Assembly: GCA_029449245.1 (NCBI GenBank)
Contig: JANATF010000001.1
Span: 2,170,001-2,234,000 of the forward strand
DNA length: 64,000 bases
DNA from: Mortierella alpina
Lineage: Eukaryota; Mortierellomycota; Mortierellomycetes; Mortierellales; Mortierellaceae
Direction of reading: 5' to 3'
The notes beneath the pieces were generated by a model. It made no database searches, was not told where the DNA came from, and saw only the letters and a program-made list of their open reading frames with translations. This document shows positions 56,538-64,000 of the stretch, piece by piece; positions within the stretch are counted from its first letter, which is position 1; every line of letters begins with the position of its first letter. Both the position numbers and the translations under genes were made by a program.

Positions 56538-58425
56538 GGCGTTAAAGTGATCGACGGGGAAATGCAGGTGAGTTTTGGGGTGACTACCAATATCAGGAAT
56601 AGTGGACGAATGCGGTTGTGAACAAAGAAGTGAGACAAGGTGAGGAGAGAAAGGAGTGAAGGGACGATATAAGAGACATAAGGGGGCGAAGCTGAAGTAG
56701 GATTAAAGCTCTTTCAAGGGGGTTGAGAAGGGAAAAGAGCAAGAAAAAAACCGAATCAGAAAATCAAGAAAGAGAAAAGAAGAGAAGAAGAGCGCTCAAA
56801 ATAAATAGAAAACTTGGAAAGCGGAGGGTGCACCGACCCAAGCGACAAGCATGCAAAGGTCGAGGCACAAACTATCGCGGGCGGAGTGCGTGCTCGCTAC
56901 ACTTATGGGGTTAAAAAGTTAATGTCAGAGAAGGACAGAAATGTACATCGCATCCAGACTGCATGCAAAAGGCAAGGCCATGACGTCCGAGTGCATTCTC
57001 GTTCTTCATCCATAGGTTGATGACAATCACCAGCGCAATGGTAAGTGTACTGACGGCAGCTCCTGGAAAGGCATGCAACTCCTTTTTATCACAGGAAGAG
57101 GTGAAGTTCGCACCCAGAGTAGCTAAGGTAGAAGAGAGATGCGAAAGACTAGTCAAACACAGAGCCTACTTTGTGTGCATGCGTGAGTGTGCTCATTTGT
57201 GTCCATGGTTATGTGGTTCTCATACACCCGTAAACACACTCGTTTATGCATGGGCCTGTGTACTGTAGTCATATTTATGCATCCCGGACCTCGTACTTCT
57301 CAAGATCTTTCCTAACCTTTGGACCATGGCGAAGTGACACTGAAGTTGTAACCACAACAAAAACACCTTGACCGAAAATGGAACTCGCACTCGATGTGCC
57401 ATGACATTGCCGTAAACCTCTCCCTGGGCCAAATGCTTGACTTACACCTGTCCCTTGCATGTCGGCGATGCTTAGATCCAAGCTTAAAAACCATGTTGGG
57501 GAGTGGTTGCGTTGTGGTGATCGTGTCTCCAGTTATCTAGGATTTGCGCATCCATCGGCATGTTGCTGCAGTATCCTCACACAATCGATTGATTAGAAGA
57601 GCAGCATCCTGTACTGGAATGAAAAGAGCGCAGCATCACACTCCTCCCATCTATTTTTTACCACCCGCCAAACTATCCCGCGCATACCTATCGCTCCCAT
57701 CTTGGGGTCCCGTCGGCAACCCGAGACAAGCTATAAAACAGTTACCTCTGGCAACCCTTCTCATCGATATTGCCAGCATTGACCTTACCATGATTCCATA
57801 GACATGGCACGGTCCTCCGAAGACAGCAAAAGTTTGACCTTGGAGGGACGCGATACAGTAGTTTGCGTGGGGCTTTGCCATCCATGCCGCACTGGTCTCC
57901 TTGAAGGCAGCTAGTGTTACTTTCCTCAGCATTGATCTTGCGAGGAGATCTCTCTTGTGACATCTGCTCACTAAGCATGACCAACGGCTATATCAGGCTT
58001 TGCTCTCGCATTCAGGGTCAAGGGGCACCGCGCCGATCCTAAAACACCGCCCTGGGTGACCCCTTCGCTGAGCCCCCGCGGAAGGCGAGCCTATTTGCGG
58101 CTGCTTTAGACCCACCGAGTTCAAAGGATCGTTTTACCAGGGCTCTGGGTCTGATTCATATCTCAAAACTCCACTCGCTGCTCTGCACTGTACCTCCTTG
58201 CATCCTCTGAGGTGACCAATGGCCAAGCAGTAGCGTAGGACCCTCAAGTCCGGCCCCATGCATTTCAGGGTTACAGCTGCCACCAGGGTGGAGTATAAAT
58301 AAACATGCACCAATATATTACAGGCACCCACGTCGCCTGCATGCGCCGTTAGATTCAATTGACTAAACTTGCCTCCGCGGCAAAATCGCAGAGGCATTTA
58401 TTGTGAACGCTCGTGGCATTCATCA
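56538..58425. other. 1.9 kb spacer between LRR paralogs A and B
   Basis: Contains the promoter of paralog A (A/G-rich near 56640-56830) and the 3' flank of B. No coding sequence is supportable; short Cys-containing frames on the minus strand (57650-57984, 58134-58397) show no family signal. Confidence 0.5.
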
Positions 58426-61352
58426 TCATGCTAGTGCACCCCACCCCCACCGATAGCGATGATAGCGAGGATTATGTTGCCTCCAAGCATAACCAGCTCT
58501 TGGTACAATGCGCGTCTGCTCATTTGCATGCTGCACTCTATACGTGAGGACTGATAGGATGCTCAGGTCCAGTTTGTTCTTATATGCAATCATCTCTCCA
58601 ACCCGCAAGGTCAAGTCCTGATCCGTTCCTAACGCAATATGTTTCTCAAGTCCCTCATAATACTTCCCCACATCCAACTTGCTTAGCGGCCTCTCGGTCA
58701 GTGCTGAGCCATACCAATACATGGAACGCTTGGTCCTGAAAAGTGCCACGTTGCTGAGTGTGGACAGATTCAAGGCGCGTGCCAGCTGGTTGACTTCGCA
58801 TCCCAGTTCATCCACGTCTGCGATCACCCACAGCGACTTTAAAGCGAGTCGGTTCAACTTGTTGGCAAGATCGGGACAATCACTAAGAAACTCAAGCGAA
58901 AGTGATTCCAAGGGACGACGTTGAGCAGGTGCATGAGACTCTGATTCTTTGACCGATTCCCAGACTGGGTCGAGACACGATCCACTGAAGCCAGACAAGA
59001 ACAGAGACCGTAAGGATCCATAGTTCACGTGGTGCAGGAGCGACTTTCCCTCGAGACTATTCTTGATGCCTTGCGGGTTTCGTTGCGACAGACCGAGATG
59101 AGTCAGCGAAAGTCTTTCCAGAGTCCTTGATAGCCGTCGAACGCTCTGTAGCTCATCTGCAACATGCAAGTGCAGCGATGTGAGATTTCGCAGCAGCTGG
59201 TAGTCGTCCAAAGCGGGACCGCTGAGGTTTGGCAAAATCGAGGTGAGTTTGAGTGGTTGAAAGACTGCAAGGTCCAAGACGAGAACCTCGAGCGTCGTCT
59301 CGCAGTTCTTGATCAGCTTCATGGTCTCGAGGGCATCCATCGTGCTGTTGACAAGGACGAGTTCTCTGAGGGCACACCCAGACTCCCGGAGTCGCCTCAA
59401 CACGTTGTATATGACGCCGCCTGATCTGCTCTTCTCCATGCCGTAGAGATGGAGAACTTCGAGCTTTTTCAGCCCTCCAATGGCTTCCGCCAACTTGTCG
59501 TGAATCTCTGACTTGTAGACACCTCCTAGCTGAAGATCCACAAGGTGAGGGCATTTCTGGATAATGCTTCGCAAGACCTCTTGGTCCTCCTTGCAGTCGA
59601 AACGAATCCTGAAATGAAGCGTCTGAAGGTTTGAGTCTGGGATGTCGGTAAGACGCGAGGTCCGAATTCCAAAGCGAGATGCGCCGACCAGACGGAAGGA
59701 CTTCAAACGCGGATTCTGATAGAGTTGTTGGAGAGGCTGGTACTTGCGCATGGAGAGGAGCCTAGTTTTGGGCGGCTTGAAGAAGGCCTTGTCCTTCAAA
59801 TCGAGATTCAAGTGCACAACCGAGCTCGCATTCAACCTTTTGACGATCCAATCCAAGCCGGCTGCGTTGAAGTCCCAGTTCAACTCTAGGCTGAGCTCGC
59901 TCATAAGAGGAAAGTTTGGCAGATCCCCGATGATTATGGTCGCAAGCTTGGGATCCTTCAAGCAAAGAGTGAGGTGGCGCAGATTTTGTTGGAAAAAGCC
60001 AGAGTTGGTGGTTGTGACGAGCTGCAGGAAATCTTGCTTGGCCACGGGCAGATATCCTTCATTGGAATGGTCCATACACACCCACTTGATGCGACCCTCA
60101 GGGGTGATGACTCTCGAGAGGTTGCCAAAGACGTCGTGATCCTTCGTGCGCAGAAAAGTCTCCAGATGTTGAAGCTCAGCACCACTGAGCGAATGAAAGC
60201 TGTTGGATACGTTAAGCCCGTCCGTGTCAACATCCAGAGTGTTTTCGATGTCGAGTTTGCTCTCGAGGTAGTTGATGACTATATCCATGGAGGGTCCATG
60301 TGTGATTATGTTGGTGGCATCCTTTGCTGCACGAGGTAGTCGACTGTCCTTGCCACTCAAGGGATTGCCTCTCAACCCCATTTGAGTGTCTCCCATACCT
60401 TTGCACTCCTTCATGAACCGGAGCATTCCCAGGGCGTACAGGCCAAATTTGTCATGAAACTCATTCACTCGCAACAGTTCGTACCCCTCATGCAGGGCTA
60501 GATGCACATGATCTTCAGGGTCGCCGCTGCCCGACGTCGTACCATCCATGTTCGCTTGGCAAGATAAGTCACCCTCGCAGATGAAATGCAGCCGAAACTT
60601 GTCCTGGGACAGGTTCGTGGGACCATCGGAGCTCTTCACCAGATCCTTGTGCTCAGGTAGAATGACAAACAGACGAGGGATCGGGCACTCGTGTAGATCA
60701 TAGTCTTGTAGCCAAATGTCTCTGACCTTGCTCTTAATGGTTTGCAGCTCGACCTGAAAAGCTTTGTTTTGCTCGTCATCCCATGGAGATCTGCCTTTCA
60801 TTCCTTCTCGCTGCTCCTGAACAATCCTTTGAGGCTCTTCCTGATACACATAGTTCTGCACCGCGATAGGCTGTTCCTCTCGATTGAAATTAATAGGACT
60901 CTCCGCCACCTTGACATTCTCCACCATGACAACATCTTGGATACCCCGAGCAGCAGAGACTGAGTGATAGGATGCTGCGAATGGCCTCCGTACGAGCTCC
61001 GACTCTGCTGGTTCACAGGGAGTGACTTCAATGACTTTTTCGGGAAAGTGCTTGAGTCTTGTTGTGCCTGGACTACAAATACGTCGTAAAGGAAAATTCA
61101 ACAAGAGGTTTAGTCTTCAGTATAAAAAGCACAAAACTGACGACAGTGTAGGTTTCATTAAACTCACTTTCCGTCGCTCTCCGTGAGGTACTCAATACTG
61201 ACACCATCAACCTTGTATGTTGCTAAGGTATCGAATTCTAGTGCATGCTGGATGTCGAGGACATGGCAGTAGTGGTCTCCATTTGCGGTAGAGCGCACCT
61301 CGATAACTTCTTCGGCATCGGCGGAAGAAAGGCGTATTCTCTGAGTCTGCAT
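58426..61352 (-). CDS. LRR-like protein B of tandem family
   Basis: Exons 61168-61352 and 58426-61072 give 943 residues. The start MQTQRIRLSS was chosen over an in-frame ATG 33 codons upstream because the family module begins just after it. One copy of the N-terminal module (EEVIEVRSTANGDHYCHVLDIQ) ends in LKHFPEKVIEV, matching paralog A. The middle region carries WLQDYDLHECPIPRLFVILPE, FRLHFICEGDLSC and HEGYELLRVNEFHDKFGLYALGMLRFMKE, then LETFLRTKDHDVFGNL ... TPEGRIKWVCMDH. About 550 residues of leucine-rich repeats follow (LSELSLEL, LVDLQLGGVYKSEIHDKL, LEVLHLYGMEK, LRELVLVNSTMDALET, LTSLHLHVADEL and LRSLFLSGFSGSCLDP). The end is HNPRYHRYRWGWGALA. Cytosolic; function not assignable. Confidence 0.8.
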
Positions 61353-61987
61353 ACGAAAAGAAAAGATTGTTAAAGGGAAAGGCGAAAGTGGATCGGTGGA
61401 TGGTTTCCACGAGTGTGTCAAGGTTGAGGTTGAAGAGTGCAAGAAACACAAATGGTAGCGGGAAGATTCAATTTATATATTGGAGACGATGGCGAACATC
61501 TCCCATATGTTTTATCCTGCAACAGGGGGGTTAGGGCATAGAGCGTAGCGGCGCATGAATCAACAAAAAAAAAGGGAAACGTAGAGACATGCATGGGGTA
61601 GGAGGTGCATGCGAGGAACCAAACATCGCTGTACTCCGCTCCCGTCCTGTGCAAGGATTCAAAGCTAAAACAAAGATTTGGATTTTCAAGGACCTGAGAC
61701 CACTCAAGGGCACCCAAGACTTCTAGGGGCAAAGAAAACATCCATGATCTAACTAATCGCTTGCAGCTTTTCGTTCCATACAAGGCACTTAGGTAAGTGT
61801 CAATGGGGTTTCAGGACACTGCATATCATGGTTGCGATTACGGAAGGACCAGCATGAAAATATGGATTCTGGCCATGGAAGCGCGTTGAACCACTAGCCA
61901 TCGGGTATATTTAAGAAAAATTGCTCGAAACGTAGGATTCAAAAAAAAACTATATTCGCTCGAAAGGAAAAAAAACATCGCCATTTG
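61353..61987. other. Spacer between LRR paralogs B and C
   Basis: 635 bp containing the promoter and leader of paralog B and the 3' flank of C; A-rich tracts near 61560 and 61940. No gene is supported. Confidence 0.5.
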
Positions 61988-64000
61988 CTAAACATCTTTG
62001 AATGAATGTCCCCATCGGTAGCGATGATACCGAGGGTTATGATGCTTCCAGACAAAATCAGCGCCCTGCGTAATACGCCTCTGCTCATCCACACTATACA
62101 TAAGCCCTGACAGTCCATTCAGATCCGTTCGATCACTTCCTCCAATCATCTCCCCAACTCGCATGGTCAAGTCCTGAGCCTCTCCTGAACCAAGGTGTTG
62201 CTCCAACTCCTCAAAATAGGAGCTCACAGATCCGTCGGTCAATGGGTAGGTATACCGGGACGCGGGATACTTAGTCTTGAAAAGGGTCACGTTTTTGAAC
62301 GTCGACAGGTCCAAGTCAAGGGCCAATTGGTTCACTTCGCATCCCAGTTCATCCACCTCTGAAATAACCCACAGCGACTTTAGAGCGAGTCGGTTCAGCT
62401 TGTTGGCAAGATCGGGACAATTGCTCAAGAACTCGAGCGACAGTGATTCCAAGGGGCGGTAGGCAGAGGCAGAATACTCAAATTCTTTGACCGACTTCCA
62501 GAGTGGGTCAAGGCATGATCCACTGAAGCCAGACAAGAATAACGACCTTAGGGATCCATAGTTCACGTGGTGCAGGAGCGACTTTCCCTCAAGACTCTTC
62601 TTGACGGCCTGTGGATCACGCTGCGTCAGCCCGAGATGGGTCAAAGAAAGCCCCTGTATGAGTTTTGCGAGCTGTTGAACGCTCTGGGGGTCATCGGCCA
62701 CATGAAAGTGAAGCGAGGTAAGGTTCCGTAATAGCTGGTAGTTATTCAAAGAACATCCACAGTGCTCTGGGAAAATCGACGTGAGCTTGAGCGGCTGAAA
62801 GACTGCAAGGTCCAAGACGAGAACTTCTAGTATCTTCTCGCAGCTCTTGATCAATCCCATGGTCTCGATAGCATCCACCTGGCTGTTGACCAGGACGAGC
62901 TCTCTCAGGGGACATCCTGACCTCAGAAGCCGGTTCAACAGGTTGTAGATGATGCCGCCGTCTCCGCTTTGCTCCATGCCATAGAGATGAAAAATTTCCA
63001 GCCTCTTTAGCCCTCCGATGGCTTCTGCTAGCGAGTCATGAATCTCGGACTTGAAAGTGCCTCCTAGCTGGAGATCTACAAGCTGAGGACATCTCTGGAT
63101 GATGCTTTGCAAGACTTGTTGATCCTCGTAACAGTCGAAGCGGATCCTGAAATGCAATGTTTGCAGGTTCGGCACAATGTCGCCGAGGAGGGGTTCTGTG
63201 CGGGCTCCAAAGCGAGATGCGCCAAACAGTCGAAAGGATCGCAATCGTTGATTCCGATAAAGCTTCTGCAAAGACTGATACTTGTAGGAGGACAGGAGCC
63301 TGCTCCTTGGTCGCTTGAAGAAGCGGCCTTTGTCCTTCAAGTCGAGGGTCAAGAGCTGAACCGAGGTCTGGTTGAACTTTGTGACGACCGAGTCCAGCTC
63401 GGCTGCGCTAAAGCTCCAGTCCAGGGTCATGTTGAGCTCGCTGATCGACGAAAGACCTGCCATTGCTCCGACGATCCTGATTGCAATCCTGGACCCCTTC
63501 AAGGAAAGGGTGAGGTGGCGCAGGCTCTCTTGAAAAAAGCCAGAGTTGTTGGCGATGACGAGCTGCAAGAATTTTTGTCCGGCTTCATGGCGGTAGGCTT
63601 CATTAAAATGATGCTTGCACACCCACTTGACTCTACCCTCGGGGGTGACGACTCTCCAGAGATTGCCAAGGACGCGCTCTTGGTCCTTCTTGTGCAAAAA
63701 TGTTTCCAGACGACGGAGTTCGGCACTATTGAGTGGACTAACGTAGCCGGATGTGTTCCGACTGTCTCTGACTCCATCCGGCGTGTGGTTGAGGACGACC
63801 TTGCTTTGAACGTAGTTGGTGATCATGTCCACGGAGGGTCCAATTTTGATCATCTTCTCGACGCTGAGCGCTTCTAGGAGTAGTTTCTTGTCTGCGGCTG
63901 TTGTGAGATTACCTTCGAGCTTCACCAGATTACTGCCTGTTGACTGGCACTCCTTCATGAACTGGAGCATACCCAGGGCGTATTGACCAAACTTGTCATG
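61988..64000 (-). CDS. LRR-like protein C of tandem family, 5' partial
   Basis: One open exon of 670 residues continues off the right edge. It enters at HDKFGQYALGMLQFMKE, the end of the middle domain of paralog B, then LETFLHKKDQERVLGNL ... TPEGRVKWVCKHH and the leucine-rich repeats in the same order as in B. It ends HNPRYHRYRWGHSFKDV. Residue matches to B are dense throughout (for example LDLAVFQPLKLTSI, KSLLHHVNYGSLRSLFLSGF and LANKLNRLALKSLWVI), so B and C are the more recent duplicates and A is the outlier. No stop or frameshift is seen in the visible part. Confidence 0.8.
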   Translation of the reverse strand, partial: HDKFGQYALGMLQFMKECQSTGSNLVKLEGNLTTAADKKLLLEALSVEKMIKIGPSVDMITNYVQSKVVLNHTPDGVRDSRNTSGYVSPLNSAELRRLETFLHKKDQERVLGNLWRVVTPEGRVKWVCKHHFNEAYRHEAGQKFLQLVIANNSGFFQESLRHLTLSLKGSRIAIRIVGAMAGLSSISELNMTLDWSFSAAELDSVVTKFNQTSVQLLTLDLKDKGRFFKRPRSRLLSSYKYQSLQKLYRNQRLRSFRLFGASRFGARTEPLLGDIVPNLQTLHFRIRFDCYEDQQVLQSIIQRCPQLVDLQLGGTFKSEIHDSLAEAIGGLKRLEIFHLYGMEQSGDGGIIYNLLNRLLRSGCPLRELVLVNSQVDAIETMGLIKSCEKILEVLVLDLAVFQPLKLTSIFPEHCGCSLNNYQLLRNLTSLHFHVADDPQSVQQLAKLIQGLSLTHLGLTQRDPQAVKKSLEGKSLLHHVNYGSLRSLFLSGFSGSCLDPLWKSVKEFEYSASAYRPLESLSLEFLSNCPDLANKLNRLALKSLWVISEVDELGCEVNQLALDLDLSTFKNVTLFKTKYPASRYTYPLTDGSVSSYFEELEQHLGSGEAQDLTMRVGEMIGGSDRTDLNGLSGLMYSVDEQRRITQGADFVWKHHNPRYHRYRWGHSFKDV

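Noticed and set aside
57544-58397. Short Cys-containing frames between LRR paralogs A and B
   Set aside because: No signal peptide, no family pattern and no promoter evidence. They are treated as intergenic.
63107-63877. 256-residue plus frame inside LRR paralog C
   Set aside because: Antisense to a clear family member; no start context or homology.
1-64000. CRISPR arrays, operons with Shine-Dalgarno sites, attachment sites
   Set aside because: The window is intron-rich eukaryotic DNA. The tandem repeats seen are short microsatellites or coding repeats without spacer architecture.

Overview
The window looks like nuclear DNA of an early-diverging filamentous fungus. It carries fungus-specific translation elongation factor 3, a Tea1/Kel-type kelch polarity protein, a Dsk2 ubiquilin, peroxisomal acyl-CoA oxidase and genes split by many short GT-AG introns (mostly 45-170 nt). 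The lineage-restricted families (tandem leucine-rich-repeat proteins with an NPRYHRYRW tail, a FEN1-like nuclease, a secreted NlpC/P60 protein) make Mortierellomycota (Mortierella sensu lato) my best guess. That placement is inference and was not tested by a search. All spliced models were built by eye from GT/AG sites with reading-frame phase checked across every junction.

Layout. 1-2505 (+): AP-1 beta adaptin, 5' end missing. 2717-5724 (-): YANK/STK32-type AGC kinase. 7637-14557 (-): Tea1-like kelch/coiled-coil protein. About 15228-20041: a 4.8 kb segment bounded by matching 17-bp inverted termini and TA dinucleotides, holding a decayed FEN1/XPG-like nuclease gene joined to the 3' half of a carboxylesterase gene. 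20042-22180: gene-poor. 22294-23816 (+): secreted NlpC/P60 protein with Cys-rich tandem repeats. 24126-26870 (+): membrane spermidine-synthase-like protein. 27298-28520 (+): Dsk2. 29737-30585 (+): NAD(P)-binding reductase-like protein. 30690-31860 (-): Cup1-type LYR protein. 32072-33398 (+): dynactin p27 (DCTN6). 33676-37287 (-): EF3. 37842-38762 (+): Tim23. 38993-39331 (-): small secreted Cys-rich protein. 40730-42039 (+): GPATCH11-like. 42090-43500 (-): Cwc2. 43608-44836 (-): Tma22/DENR. 45485-47997 (+): acyl-CoA oxidase. 50465-52261 (+): bHLH regulator. 52747-53733 (-): AP-3 sigma. 53865-64000 (-): three tandem paralogous LRR-like proteins, the last cut by the window edge.

Most genes are conserved housekeeping functions: vesicle coats, translation, mRNA splicing, mitochondrial import, proteostasis, dynactin and polarity. 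They are dense and often convergent or divergent with short spacers. Two loci look like accessory DNA: the 15-22 kb island (TIR-bounded nuclease pseudogene, esterase fragment, degenerate sequence, then the bacterial-type NlpC/P60 gene) and the 53.8-64 kb LRR array. These hold the least explained biology.
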